A stretch of DNA of 64,000 bases from Liolophura sinensis (GCF_032854445.1 NC_088299.1:5743001-5807000), one strand, 5' to 3'. Shown: positions 10,506-24,325, counted from the stretch's first letter. Numbers and translations are program-made. The notes: a model not told the origin generated them from the letters alone.

Positions 10506-12036
10506 CTTTTCATATTAAGACTGGTGATATCAGTGGTTGTGTTACGACTATTCACATCAGTGGTGATATGAAGACTGATCATATCAGGTTTTGTATGAAG
10601 ACTGTTCATATTAATCTTTTATGAAGACTGGTCTTATCAGGTTTTTATGAAGACTGCTCATATCTCAAGTTTATGAAGACTGGTCTTATCAGGTTTTTAT
10701 GAAGACTGCTCATATCTCCAGTTTATGAAGACAGGTCATATCAGGTTTTGTATGAAGACTGCTCATATCAAGAGTTTATGAAGACCGCTCATGTAATCAG
10801 TGGTATGAAGACAGTTCATAGCAGGGTTGTATGAAGACAGTTCATAGCAGGGTTGCATGAAGACAGTTCATAGCAGGGGGTTGTACGTTTAAACGGTTGT
10901 CGACGTTTAAACTGCTCATGTGAGAAAGAGTGCTGATATAAGCGTATCTGTTAAGATTCTTCGTTTGAGGGATGATATTGGATGAAGGCTGTCCAGATAA
11001 GTGGTTGTGTTAAGACTGATTTAGGTTAACAGTTAAGTTAAGATTGATCAGCTGAGCGATGATGTTACCCCAATTCATTTTTGTTATCATTTAGAACTTG
11101 CATCTACCTTAGCTGACATAAACTGACAAATAACCCGATTTCACCGGATATGTAAGACCAATTATGAAAATGTCTTTTATATCATACAAGATTTGATATA
11201 AGTGGTAATACATGATTTATGACTACATGATTTATGATTTATTATAAGGGGTGGTGTTAGCACTGATTCATATGCAAAAGTTTATTTATTGCTTATGTAC
11301 AATTTATATAAGCGATGATGATAAAACCCTTCACATGAGCGACGATATTAAAACTGTTCGTACAGATTGTCATATTAAACTTCTTCCCTTCAACAGTGAG
11401 ATGTTCAAATACATCCCTGACATGACCAAAATGAGTCGTGGTATTTTGTTCATATGAATAATGATATGAACTGCTTATATAAGTGGTGATATTAACTGTT
11501 GATACGAGTGGCGATATTAACTCTTCATATAAGTTGTGATATTAACTGTTATAGTTATAGGCGATGTTAACTGTTCATATGAGTAGTGATATTAATTGCA
11601 CATACGAGCAATGATATTAACTGTTTATACGAGTGATGATATCAGCTGTTCATTTGAATGGTGATATTAACTTTTCATGTGAGTGGTGAAATTAACTGTC
11701 CATAAGAGTGGTGATATTAACTGTCAAATGAGCGGTGATATTAACTGTTCACATGAGTGCTGATATTAGCACTCGACGATATTAATTGTTGATGAGTGGT
11801 GATATTAATTGTTCATACGAGCCATGATATTAACTGTTATTATGAATGGTGATATTCACTGTTCTCTATGTGGTGATAATAACTGTCTATACGAGTGGCG
11901 ATACAGCTGTTCACATAAATGGTGATATTAACTGTTCATGTGAGTGGTGATTTTAACTGTTCATATGACTGTTGATAGTAACTGTTCATATTTGCGGTGA
12001 TATTATTAATGTTCATACATGTATGAGTAGCGATAT
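10506..12036. repeat. Degenerate intronic minisatellites (copy 2)
   Basis: Duplicate of the two arrays at 2485-2865 and 3425-4015, now at about 10506-10886 and 11446-12036. No unit-number change was seen, although arrays of this kind usually mutate quickly. Confidence 0.8.
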
Positions 12037-12428
12037 TAGGACAGAATATCATGCACAACTGTGCTTCTGTCAATGGAATTGTCCAGTTGGTTAGTAAATA
12101 AGTCTTCACTTTACTCTTGGCGGAAAAGTAGTTACCTTATTGCGCGGGTTTATTGCAGGCAGCTTTCAGCCATAAGTGATTTGTTAACTTATGTAAAAAC
12201 CTAGGTTAAAACTGGGAGTTATGCTTTATTGATATGTAGGTTCATGGCAATTTTGCCACCGGACGAAGTATTTTAACAATACATAGATAATATCGATCTT
12301 TCGAGAAGTTTATTTGCATGGAAAGTGGTGTCGTGTTTCGTCGATAATGAAACATTTACCGTTCATGCAATGATCGATTATTATCAATGAAAATCAATAT
12401 AGCTTAATTTTAATTTACTCTTTTTCAG

Positions 12429-12691
12429 GTGCTAGTCGGGAAGACTACAGACAACTGCGTGGGTCAAGTTTTCAAAAAATCACCGACGATGTCATTGTAA
12501 ATATGGAACCATTTTATGTGATCACTGTTGAATCACGTCTGAAATGTGCCAGTCATTGTATGCAGTTTGGGAAGTGTCACGTGTTTACGTACGCTAATGA
12601 GGAGTGTTCTCTTTTCACTCCTACTATGGACGTTCCTCAGCTTTGTCATGTGGAGGACAGCTGTCACACGTACATGAGAAAGTTACACTAG
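12429..12691 (+). CDS. PAN/Apple-like terminal exon of CTLD-PAN gene (copy 2)
   Basis: Identical to 4408-4670: acceptor TTTTTCAG, phase 1 start, six cysteines in the PAN-like pattern, TAG stop. The AATAAA at 13026-13031 lies the same distance downstream. It belongs with the CTLD-C exon at 9488-9705. Confidence 0.7.
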
Positions 12692-14371
12692 AAAACAGAG
12701 AACAACTTGACTTCAGTGACTTCTACTTATTTCACATATTACACAGTTTACATACACTGCAATTTCTGCTGTATTGCAGTTGCGCAAAAATGTACTCGTT
12801 ACTGATCAGGTAGCAATGTTGTATCATAATCATTATTGCTCTTGAGCTCACATGAGCTGCTGATCTTGTGTAATGTTGTATGTTAATATAGTAGGGTTGG
12901 TGGCCATCCGGCATAGGTATAGTCTTGGTCACTAATCATTGTTGTTTTGTCGTTGCAGATAGCCAGTCCCGGGTTACTGTTCATTGTATATAATCACCAT
13001 TCACTACCACTGCAAGCGGCCAGGAAATAAAACAGACACTATCTAATTTAAAGAGCAGTGTTGTGTGTTTCTCCACCGGCCTCCTCGTCTTGTTTACCTA
13101 AGTTTGGCACACTCGTGATGGCAAGTAGTAATATGATATTTTTTAACACAATGTGAACAAAAATATTTATATGAAATGGACAAAGCCCCAAAGAAGCCCC
13201 CAAAAAGCTCCAAAGAATATATTTGTGTCGTTGCATGTGGTACTTTTTAATGCAGAGTGATGTAATTAAAAACAGTATTTGCTAATGAAATATAAGCTAA
13301 GTTATTGAAAACACTTCGCAGTAAAAGTGGAAAACATTGAGCTCGTTTTTTGCATCTTTTTCTACCTGATATGTTGATACCATCAATGTTGTTACCTCAG
13401 TACCAAAAAAAGACAATTATAAAGAGCACTGCTTGTGAATAATAAGTATTGAGTAAAGTATTTGGCAAGTGTTAAGAGAACCATCTCTATTCGAAAAAAA
13501 AAAACATCAGTGGGCTATGTCGAGATGTGAAGAGTCTGTTGAAGTAGCATGCTAGTATGATTCCCTGACGTATTCTGCCTACGTTGAATTCAAGTGAAGT
13601 GATTAGCGTCATCTGACGTCAGGGGCACGAAACCAGTCAAGCATACAGCATGAGCGGATCGCTGATTTGCGCGTGATTGCTAGGATATATCAAGGCTGAA
13701 CTTCGTCGAGTATTCGCCTTCGGGCTCTTACGCCAACTACGGTTAGGAGTCATCGTGAAAGAAACAGCGTTCAAAAGCCTAATGCTGATTGTATTTCATG
13801 AGACAGTGAAAATCAGAAGCATTTATCCCAGTTAAATTTTACAATCTTCAGCGGTTGACAACTTTTGGTACTTTTCGCATCATGCTTTTAATATGGCAGC
13901 CATCTTAAAAACCGGAAGTTCGGCGGCCATACTTACCGTGTCTCACGAATATGACCGGTAAACGAATTAAACTTACACGATACCTATAGACCTTTCTTCC
14001 CTCCGCCCGGCCTTTGGCCTCGCCTCATTACGTTCGTTATCAATATACAATAAATACACACCTGTGCAAAACAATAGAGAGACGATTCAAAAATGATTAC
14101 ACACAATATTATGAAAAAAACATACAAATTGTACTTGAAAGCTATTTTAATTAATTAATAATTTACATTTGGCTTAGGTTTTACGCAAAAATGTTATACG
14201 CGAATCACGGAAGCCGGACATTCATGTTTCCCAGTTAAAACCACTGTCATCTGCAACGTATTTAACAAACTTCCTTACGTTAGTCCGCTGGCCCAGCAAC
14301 AAACGATAGATTAGAACAGGCGAGTTCATTACCCAATGGCACATATTGTTTACCTTGAGTGCAGCGCCCTT

Positions 14372-14510
14372 GGTCCCAGTTTCACAAAGATGTCGTACAT
14401 GTACGATGATCGCACATATAGGACAATGGTACGATAATAGTGACGTAAAAATATCGTTAGACAAAAGTACGATACAAAAATGTCGTACGCCGCTTCGTGA
14501 AACTGTGCCC
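14372..14510. mobile_element. Foldback MITE (copy 2)
   Basis: Duplicate of 6350-6488, carried by the segmental duplication and so not an independent insertion. Confidence 0.75.
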
Positions 14511-15895
14511 AGATGACTAAGCGTGCAAATGCTTGGAACAGGCTCCAAAAGCCTATTTCTGACTTGGTGAATACTACAGATCTTTTCGCAGTTCTTAGTT
14601 GTTATTGTTTGAAGCTGAAAATCTGCTACACCTGTGTCAAGACAAGAGTGATTTCTGGTGAATAGGCCATACACGGCTCTGTGAAAGTGACCACTGGAGA
14701 TGAAAAGAGACAAGGCAACAATCTACAGTATACAATAAGCAGCTGTATGGTTATGATGGTGGCGTGCAAACTGCTGTTCGTTCCTGTCTACACTTTGTGA
14801 CTTTTTGTGGGGCAGCCAGGCTAGGTATTATCCATTCATTGCAAGAAAACAATATAAAAGAAGGCCAGATTCAGACCACATCTACCGATTTTAGTCATAT
14901 CAATCCGCACACATAGTTCAGCTTGTGTGCTATTCAGAATCTATCCCGTCCATTCGAAAGGCGTACTGCTCTGCCAGAAAATGGTGCCAGTTCTATAACT
15001 TCAGCTGTACTGGACTGACTGGCTGTCGTTTTGTCCCTTTTATATACTGGTAGAGCAGAATGTTCCAGAAAAAACTTGCACATGCACAATCATCATGTCT
15101 AGAAACTTTTACAGATCTATGCACCCACTCAGTGCTCAATTCGGAATACTATAATCTGTCATTTAGCCAGTTGCCTATACTCAGTTGTCGGTAAAATCTG
15201 TCATACTCCTTATTGCCTTTAGTCAGTGACACGTAACAACACAAGCTCTACACATCGATATGTTGTGAGTCCATGTTTTTTGGAGAGAAAATGGAAAGAG
15301 AAGCTAGAATGTGTTTTCTAATTTATACTGTTAAACTCCATAAGCCTTATTTCGACACCAAAAAGTCATTTCCACAGGTGACGTCATAATTATTCAAAAA
15401 GGGTGACATGCTGGGTACTGGGCGGAATTCAATATGTTTTTGACAAAAGGCGACACCAGTTGCCTAAACTGTTATCGACTTAAATTTAAACCCTGTTTCT
15501 CACATTGCCATATTGGGTATTCATTGCACGCCGTAGCATTATTCGACATTCATAAATTAACTTTATTTTATCTCATGTAGAATTTGATCTCTCAACAGAA
15601 TGCGTCTAGAGTTGCATGTTAGGAAATTCTGTTGTCATAAAACAATGTAATCTGTTCGCTGAGACAGTCGAGTACATGTAGCTGTCTTATGAAACAAATT
15701 ACTCCCAAAGCCCATTTAATGACAAAGTAATTTATTTAAAGCTGGTCTACATACACGTTTACTCTCTTCAAATCCAAATGTGAAATTGTCAACATTTTCT
15801 ATCTTGAGCGATGTAAAATTTTAAAAATCTTTCAAACCCAAAAGTGTGAATTTGACATGAGACAGAGTTGAATTGCAACCTTTTGGGCTCATTTT

Positions 15896-17671
15896 TAAAG
15901 TTCCTCTCATCCACCCCTTACGAAGTCTTGGATTTCTTAAAATTATATACATTTCAGTTTTAGGAGATTACAAAGATACACATATATAAAAACAGCAAGA
16001 CATCATTCAATCCCGAGACATTTGTCACTTCAAAGCTCTGCATCTCCCTAAGGCAGGCAGTAATGAATAGCAAAGCTAAATGCTATTTTATTTTATTTTT
16101 TATTTACCTTGCCAATAAAATAAATTGACCTTCTCAGAAAAGGATTTCCTCATGAGGTTATCGTTTAATAGCCATTAAGTACCATTTCATTTAATGTAGT
16201 CCCAAACTCAGATGTGGCGCGTTATACAATTAGTTATCTTTTTCTTTAATTTTCATGTAAAGAGGTATACAGTGTTAGTACAGGAAAGAGAAAGTAGAGA
16301 GCACAATGCACCGTCACGCGAGGATTCCCGAGATGTTGATGGAATAAAGGGATGGAACGCTGCTGCAAAGCGAAAGTACAATGGAACAAAGCGATAACAC
16401 GATACTGCGAAGCACTGGAACGCTGGCAGACACGTTCCATAGACTCGCAATTTGGTTCTCTCGCATCGCAGTGTCGTTCCATCCTTTCTCAGCATCGTTG
16501 GGGGATGGAAAAGTAATACAGTGGTGCGATGATGACCCTAGCAGGCTTTCATTCGCCACCATTAACGAGATGGCGTTAAGCCATAGTCATTCTCCCACTA
16601 GGTCAAACCATTTTTGCCTCATTTCAAGTTTAATACATGAAGCATTTTTATCAACAGTCTTAGTTTCCCTGTGTCCCGTACAGCTGTACAACAATGCAAT
16701 ATTTTGGAAGCTTTCGTGAACGTTTTGCAAATGACGCTTTTAATGGATTATTACAAAAGACTAAAACATAGAGGGCAAAGCCAGACAGGGCAAATGGTCA
16801 CTCTTCCTGCCTGCAGTCAAGTTACCTCATTTAGGTTTTTATTCTAATTCTTCATGTAAATGCTAACGTCGTCGCTTAAGCGAGACTTTCCCTGATGTTC
16901 CTGAAACTATAATCTTGTCGATCGCTAGGCGACAACGACGGCATCGATCGTCCTCGAGTGCTGAACGTGCTCGTCCTTACTTCGCGCATCGCAATTTGCT
17001 GGCCGCAGCACGAGGGCGGTACCGGTAGCACGTAATTTGGGCAACAATGGTTTCGCCGGCCTAAATGCCCTCTTCCAGCTTTCATAGAAACTCTTAAACC
17101 TATGTTCTCAATGAAAACGATTCCATACTTTCTTCCGTCTCTTTGCCAGTGTCCGGTATTCCCTGCCAAGTGTCCACAACTCTGTACCGATGTCAATTAT
17201 AAAATGAAAAAATCAACACACACTACATATAATAGCACAAAGGTTACTAAGCCAGAAGGTATACATGTGGTCAGGTTATCGATATGTAAGAAAATAACTC
17301 CTGAAAAGAGAAGCGATTATTATGGAAAGAGATTTAAAGAGTGTCTTACCAGAAAGGTGTTATTACTCTTCAAATAATAGATCACTGCACAAAGGCACTT
17401 GGAGGTATGTCCCATCAAACAAGAAAACAACAACCGTTGATCTCAAGATGATAATCTTTCAATCTGAATTAGCGTTTACGCATTCCCACCGGACGCAAGT
17501 ATGTCTTGTCACCATGACTGCTAAGAAGTCGTCAGTGATGTTCTGATTTGAGAAGACAGCTAATGAGACTGACTCAAAATTATCCTGTCACATCCAAGCA
17601 AAGACCTCCATTGTGAAGACTCAGACTAGTCATTCTGTAACAAGAATGTCACCCATGTCAAAGGGGTCATT
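15896..17671. other. Unique flank after the duplication; no gene recognised
   Basis: This begins the unduplicated flank. It contains AT-rich sequence, an imperfect inverted repeat at 16345-16500 and several short open frames on both strands. None shows a recognisable domain or a convincing splice context. Confidence 0.6.
16345..16500. repeat. Imperfect inverted repeat built on GGAACG/CGTTCC motifs
   Basis: The left arm AAGGGATGGAACGCTGCTGC pairs with the right arm GCAGTGTCGTTCCATCCTTT. Between them are further direct and inverted copies of ATGGAAC, AAGCGATA and CACTGGAACG. Small open frames here overlap in several frames and look like by-products of the repeat. Confidence 0.5.
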
Positions 17672-17685
17672 CGCGATTTATTAAA

Positions 17686-17883
17686 TTTTATTTATTTATT
17701 TGATTGGTGTTTTACGTCGTATGCAAGAATATTTCACTTATACGACGGCAGTCAGCATTATGTTGGGAGGAAACCGGGCAGAGCCCGGGGAAAAACCCAC
17801 GACCATCCGCAGGTTGCTGCAAGACCTTCCCACATACAGTCGGAGAGGAAGCCAGCATGAGCTGGACTTGAACTCACATCGAT
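17686..17883 (-). mobile_element. SINE-A insertion, 5' truncated, with perfect 14 bp target-site duplication
   Basis: The insert reads TTTATTTATT tail, GATTGGTGTTTTACG, the body motifs and GGACTTGAACTCACATCGAT (reverse of the B box). The A-box head is missing. CGCGATTTATTAAA occurs on both sides (17672-17685 and 17884-17897), direct evidence of a retrotransposition event. Confidence 0.95.
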
Positions 17884-17897
17884 CGCGATTTATTAAA

Positions 17898-19351
17898 GGT
17901 CATGAAATGTACCATTTGGTAACCTGCAAGCTGAACACTACTTTATTACTTCATTTCAAGTAATACACGTACGAATAAGTGTGCGTCAGTTTTACTTAGT
18001 ATAATCACTTACTGACCAAACGCATTGTCAGATATGTCTCTCGGACTCCCTGCTGTGATCGCTATGACGTGTTTTCTTCAGTAGACCTTGGCGGTCATCT
18101 TCTGCTGTTAACCGGGTTTGAGAACTTGGACTGAGAGTAGCAAACATTGCGAGTCGCTGGATGCCAGCTTGCGAAACTTCACTCATGGAAAGACTATCAA
18201 GCTGCCATTGGTCTCCTCGACAGCAAAGAGTAACGTCAAACAGAACATTGATAATGTCTATCACATGTAGTGTTGTTTCAATTCTCGATATGTTCTGTAT
18301 GATTTATTTATGTTTTTGATTGGCGTTTTACGCTAAAGCCATAGAAAAGGCACGAAAGAGCTTGAAGTTCATACTACATATCACTAGTCTGAGAGTTTCA
18401 CAGAACATGGCGGAAATTGCGCATGTATTTGTAACTAGTAATCAAAAAACTCCAGACATTACCAATACGATCTTTAGGAACCTTTAAAGTTCCAATTTTT
18501 CTAGAATTAATATCATTTAAGAGTTTTCTTTCTTCAAAATCATGCGTAACTCGGGTTGATACTCCCAAGTTATATCAAGTTATAACAGACAGGCAAGGAA
18601 TATGAAAAATTTATGGTATCAAAGATCGATAAACACCGTCCTTGAAACCTGATCTGTTATTTTTCATAACATTTTTTCCAACAGAGTACTATTCCTTCTA
18701 AAAGATCGCATACTGCAGTGGTCTGTTGGCACCCAGTTAGTATCAACGACGTCATGTTTGTATCCTTTATTGGAATAATCAAACGTAGCTGTTCGCGTAT
18801 GTTAATTGGGAAAAACTTGATGTGACGTTATAGGGGACAATATGGTCAGGAAAAGGCATCATAGAATCCAATGTTTCAAATGCCATTTAATGCACTGAAA
18901 AAATTCTAAAAGATTCAGCTATTTTTCTGGAAATTGTTTAATGGTGATATATACTTCGTGTTAGTATTTCCATTTGTGTAGCTATAAGAGATGTGTAAGT
19001 TGGGGTTTTTCAATGTTTTGAAAGTGTCGACACAACGATAGGTGAAACAGGGATCAACCACATTCTGTTTCCATTTACTTCTTTAAGGTATTTACAGAAA
19101 CGATGATGGTCCTAACAGTTTTAAAGTTTTCAGAAAATTGTCAACCCTTGCTTTGCAAGTAGATGTCGATGTCCTAACTACGGAATCAATGGAGAAGTAT
19201 GCTAGTGTTTACTGTTTGTGTTTACGTTTGGAGATAAGGAATGCTCTCTGTTTACTTTTACCACTGACCCTTTCCGCTTATTTTACATAGCTAACTGCGA
19301 CATGTGCAAGCGCACAGTTCACCAGACGCACCGACGTATTGTCAACGGTCC
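17898..19351. other. No gene recognised; small SINE-A tail fragment
   Basis: A piece of the SINE-A 3' end (TTTTTGATTGGCGTTTTACGC) lies at 18302-18336, minus orientation. The remaining AT-rich sequence shows no domain-bearing frame, and short frames such as the one at 18028-18264 have no recognisable content. Confidence 0.6.
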
Positions 19352-19600
19352 TCATGGACCCCGATAGCACAGTTGGTAGAGCGTCCCCTCTACTTCCACG
19401 CTTGGCGTTCGGCATGAAGGGGATAGTTCAACGACTGGGTGATTTGCTATTGGTAAGGCGTCTCAGTGAAGCAGCATCAGATAAAAGAGCAATGGAAATC
19501 CGTCCTGCAACAAGGAGGCATATTACAGGCACTCTAAGGATTCCTTATGTCATATGACTAAAAAAATTGTTAAGTTCGATGTTAAACGCACTCACTCAAC
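19352..19600 (+). repeat. SINE-B copy
   Basis: The tRNA-like head CCCCGATAGCACAGTTGGTA (A box) is followed by a diverged middle. The conserved 3' part reads AGGCGTCTCAGTGAAGCAGC, GATAAAAGAGC, CAAGGAGGCA, TAAGGATTCCTT, GTTAAGTTCGATGTTAAACG and CACTCACTCAA. It aligns with 32090-32400 and 43078-43410. The open frame across it is incidental. Confidence 0.85.
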
Positions 19601-21090
19601 GGTCCTCTTTTGCTTCGTACTGGTTTGACCTTTGACTGAATTGAACACTGCATGCCGACTTCTGGCTACTGGCTTCCGACTAGTCATAACAAGGTCATCC
19701 AAATTTAATCTATTAATATTTAATCTATTCTACTTCCATGATCCAACGAAATCACTCAGCACAACATCTTCAGACACATGTTTTTCCTAAAGTGATCCGA
19801 GCTGTTTGATCGTGTGGTCTCAAGTCTGCGGAGCACCCTAAGGACGAATATTGCGTCAATGCCGGAAATGATGGAAACAGATACATAAAATGATTAGTCA
19901 CATCAACTCCTTTGCTCTAGTGCTTAGAGAGGACGAAATGTCACGTCTGATGCAGCGGGAAATAGCTATAGACGATACTGCGTTATTGGAGAGTGTTATT
20001 GGTAAAGTTTGTGATACGCAACGGAGAGATCTTTTCGCTTGTACTCAAGACCGTCCTCATAAATCGTTTGCATTCGTTCATTTTTTGTGTTTTCTCAAGA
20101 AAACCGATTCAAGACTACACCCTTCGTTCGCTCATTCGGTGTAAACCAATAAAAGAAATCTCGTATCTGTCGTCAACGGCACAGTGATATGTTTAAGACT
20201 TGTTGTGTAAACCGGCAGCCGGTGAAAAGGCTACGGACATGAGCTTACTCTACCAGGAAACTGATAGAGGACACAACAACAGCAAGTTAGTTTAAGAAAT
20301 CATTTATAAAGAAAGCACAGTTTTTGTAGAGTAGAGCTATCTACAGGGTTTGACGTTATTCCAAAACCAATGTCCAGTATACAGATTTGTGATCTGACAT
20401 TGGTCTATATACTGTATGCCCATGTCCGCTAAAAACCCATGCACGTGTTGCCAGGCATACCGTGTGTGACGATCTTCTTGGCAACAATATCCTGTGCTGA
20501 AATGCCGGGTACATGTACTATATTGTTTGACGAACATTTGTCTGAATCTGAGGAAATCTTGATTCGAGCTCTAACGTAGTATATAAATGATATTTAAGTT
20601 TTCCAGGGTTTATTTCATGTCCAACCGCGTGTCCCACGTGCAGGTGTTCGAGACTCTTACTGATCAACTCAAGTTGATGTTTATTATAAAACCCTAAAAT
20701 GGGATTCAACGACGTAATATTCATGAGTACGGCGTAAAACAACAATCAAACAAATAAATAAATCAACGTGACTATGGAGTAGATGACCTATACATGAGCA
20801 ATACAAAAAGCCTCAAAGGTGTGAATTAATCAATTAATTAGCTCCGGCAACTAAAAAGTTTAACTGCTGTTAAAATGAACAGATTAATCCCAGATCCCAA
20901 CTGTGAGTTACTCTCCCCTTTATAATTATATTTAATCTATCTCCCCTCTTGTATATATAACATATTTGCTAGCACTGTTTCTTCACATTTGCTACATATT
21001 TATGTACCATCGTTAATCGTTTGCTCCAGTTCCGGATATATCGCTCTTTTATTTATACCCTGCTGCATACACACGTAGCTTGTTCGTTAA
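19601..21090. other. No gene recognised; SINE-A tail remnant at 20714-20764
   Basis: The only identifiable element is a SINE-A 3' fragment (GAGTACGGCGTAAAACAACA plus an AAAT tail, plus orientation). Small frames on both strands have no recognisable domains. Confidence 0.6.
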
Positions 21091-21303
21091 ATTATTTATT
21101 TATTTGATTGGTGTTTTACGCCGCATTCAAGAATATTTTACTTATGCCACCGCGGCCAGCATTATTGTGGGAGAAAACCCGGGCAGAGCCAGAGGTAAAC
21201 CCACGACCATCCGCAGGCTGCTGCCAGACCTTTGCACGTACGGCCGGAGAGAAAGGTAGCATGAGCTGGACTTGAATTCACAGTGACCTCATTGGCGAGA
21301 GGC
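21091..21303 (-). repeat. SINE-A, 5' truncated, minus orientation
   Basis: A TTTATTTATTTG tail is followed by GTGTTTTACGCCGCATTCAA, the GGCAGAGCC...CCATCCGCAGGCTGC body, the reverse B box (GGACTTGAATTCACAGTGAC) and CATTGGCGAGAGGCG. The A-box end is missing. No clear target duplication was seen. Confidence 0.9.
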
Positions 21304-23560
21304 GTGTTGTGACATTTTCGGTCGGCATCTGAAGTAAATAAATAGTTAGACCCTTTTTCACACGTTCCACGTTCACCATTCCTCAAAGATACACCAAGAC
21401 TCTGCTTGGCAAGACCTGACATGGCTAACAATTCCAACAGGGACAACAGGTACTCCCCTTTACATCCGACTGGGACGACAACCAGACCTGGTATCCTGTC
21501 ACCCAAATGTACTTAGATGTATAAATAACGTCTCTGCACGGATTGGGTGGGCTCTGCGATGTTGACATCCTGATTTGCTGCACTTTTAAAACTCTGATAC
21601 ACGCGCCTCACACAGTGCTCTAGAGGAAAGGTTAATTCTTTGTGCAACTTTGTGAATGTTGTGTTTTTAAGGGCTTGACATCTATTAATCCTTTAATAAT
21701 TCAATGGTCGTCGTGGCGGTGAGATGCGTGTTCCTTGGAGGCAGTGAACCGTCATTAGATAGCCGCATAAAATTTACTGTCCCAGTATTTGGCGCACATC
21801 TCGATGGCATCGTCAAACACATCGGCTTCTTTCTTCTCCACCTCTTCATCTGCCAGTTCATTCTGTTGCGTTGGCGACAGACTCTCTCCATCCAGCATCC
21901 TAGGCAATGTCACACCAGTCAATCATCTTGATAGTTGTCCATAGGAATGTTCAATACGGTTAAACCGACTGTGTCTGGGGACGGCGGCAACTATCACTAG
22001 CAAATCTAAATTCAAATCCTTCCTCAGTCTACCGTAGTTGATGAGATTTAGGAGAGATTTGGTCGACCAGTCCGGTTCACCATCACAGTCACCACTGTTC
22101 TAGGGTACACTGGATCCTGGACATCTGACCTTATAATGGTTTTATAGGATGATATCCCAGGACACCGCTGACTTGGACAACATTGTGACACGCTTGAAAT
22201 CTCCGTCTTCTTCTGGTGATCTACGTTCTGAGGTAATTATTTCTCAGATGAAGCGCATATCGTACAAATATTTTAGAAAATGTATATACATATATTTGAC
22301 TTCTTAAATTATTTACAAACTTACCTGAAGACACAATCTTTCTACTTTTTTCTACTAATATTCTTGAGTACAGCGTAAAACTCAAATAAATAAATAAATT
22401 TGTTTACTAACTATTATGGAAAGAGAAAAAGTGTAGGGCTATTCAAGTAGATAATGCCTCGTGCTTTTCCTTCAATACAATCAGACTTCCAGTACTGTGG
22501 CCCAGTATTTATAAAAGCCATTATCTATGAAAATATTTTAAGCTGTAGGTTTCACTTTAAGGAGAGAATCAAGAACGCATGATGGACTTCCTTAAATTCT
22601 CACGGCTGTACAGGAAATACAGACGCTTTCCGCATCTTCTCCCACTGACGTTCAGGCACCTGTGTCGTGGGTCCCAGCACAGTTCCCTCGAACAGTTCCA
22701 CTTTACAATTACATGTACTACCAACTCCCGAACTTACAGAGGGAAAAACCATTATCTCCGCCGATATGCTTCAAGAGTCTGCTATGGAATGACATTCCCA
22801 TTGCCTTGGCCCATGTAGCAACGCTAACGGGAGACATTCCACGGACTCTAACCAGCCCGCTATCACCCTGCAGTACAACCGTCAACCGTCAACAACACAA
22901 ACGTTTGCTTCGCAAAAGGCTCCAAGGTGAACACCGGATCTCTCAGAAATCCAGTATGTCTGAATGACAGCAAGTTCGAAAAAACATCGAGATTTTCTAC
23001 TGCATAACGGTTTATTTTGTCAGCTGTGGACTTGATTTGCTTTGATTTGTTTAATCACCAATGTAGTACAACAGAAAAAAAGAAACGCCTGAAAAACCTG
23101 AAATTTCTGTAAGGTGCTTACGCAAGCTTCTTACATCAACGTGTAAAAAAGGATAGGTGGTCAGTTGATTTAAGGAGGAGAAGTTTTTTTAACGAAAGAC
23201 GAATGTGACAAATAAGAGGACTAGACTGCATTAAAGTCATCCCAATGTCTCCAAATTTCATGGTCGTTATCATTGCCTTTGTTAACATCATTTAGCTGGA
23301 TAGGATTAAAACACATATTAGATAGGTCATCAAGATTGTAAGGATGTAGATCTAACTCAGATGAGGTGTGACACTATTAAAAGAACTATCAGTTGAGAAT
23401 AATAAGCTGTGGGCTAGACCCAGGAAAGGAATATTCTCATTTTCAGACATTATTTGTCATATAATAGGAAGGTATATCAAGTGAGTACAGAGTGTAACAA
23501 TCAAGTATCATGGTAATGCACACACTCAGCACAAAAGACACACACATGCAGATCCCAGTA
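21304..23560. other. No gene recognised; SINE-A tail remnant at 22358-22399
   Basis: TTCTTGAGTACAGCGTAAAA and an AAAT tail mark a SINE-A remnant. Opposed small frames at about 21685-21931 and the frames at 22579-22967 show no family I recognise and no intron evidence. Confidence 0.55.
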
Positions 23561-23572
23561 TAAAGCATATGA

Positions 23573-23846
23573 TTTTTTTTTTTTTTTTTTTTTTTGATTG
23601 GTGTTTTACGCCGTACTCAAGAATATTTCACTTATAGGACGGCGGCCAGCATTATGGTGGGTGGAAACCGGGCACAGCCCGGGGGAAAGCCGCGACCATC
23701 CGCAGGTTGCTGGAAGACCTTCCCACTTGCTGCCGGAGAGGAAGCCAGCATGAGCTGGACTTGAACTCACAGCGACTGCATTGGTGAGAGGCTCCTGGGT
23801 CATTACGCTGCGCTAGCGCGCTAACTGACTGAGCCACGAAGGCCCC
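23573..23846 (-). mobile_element. SINE-A, full length, with 12 bp target-site duplication
   Basis: This is a complete element. On the minus strand it begins GGGGCCTTCGTGGCTCAGTC (tRNA A-box region). It has the B box GAGTTCAAGTCCAGC, the conserved body and ACACCAATC, and ends in a long A run (T run at 23573-23595). TAAAGCATATGA flanks it at 23561-23572 and 23847-23858. It is the best reference copy in the window. A poly(A) rather than (AAAT)n tail sets it apart from most other copies. Confidence 0.95.
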
Positions 23847-23858
23847 TAAAGCATATGA

Positions 23859-23991
23859 AAAACAGTTGATAGATAACATGTATCAGCTTCATAGTGAAAT
23901 GAATCATACTTGAAAATAAGCACGAGTTGATGTTGCCACTTACAAAAAAGAGCTGTTCACACAACAAAGCACAACATTCCACAACAAACGT

Positions 23992-24054
<63 letters not shown>

Positions 24055-24325
24055 GAACAAGAGAGGCAGAATGGGTGGAGAGCTTCTTTCTAAGAACCAG
24101 GTTAAAAGTTGAATAGATTTACTCTACGGTGATATGTTAAGACTAATGGTCACAAAGCAGAATTCTTGATGGGCATGCCGGCTAAGTAATAATATTTTTT
24201 TCATGTGGCACAATCCACATAAATAAAATGCATCGACACAAATTAATTTTTTTTACAGCTTATACACACCATGTTGCATAACGCATTTACTCAGCATTAT
24301 AAAATGCGTACTAACAATGCACAGA
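23859..24325. other. No gene; (AAT)n microsatellite
   Basis: An (AAT)n tract of about 18 units lies at 23998-24052. The rest is AT-rich sequence leading into the 32 bp minisatellite, with no coding evidence. Confidence 0.8.

Noticed and set aside
19339-19557. 72-codon frame over SINE-B
   Set aside because: It lies entirely within a tRNA-derived SINE.
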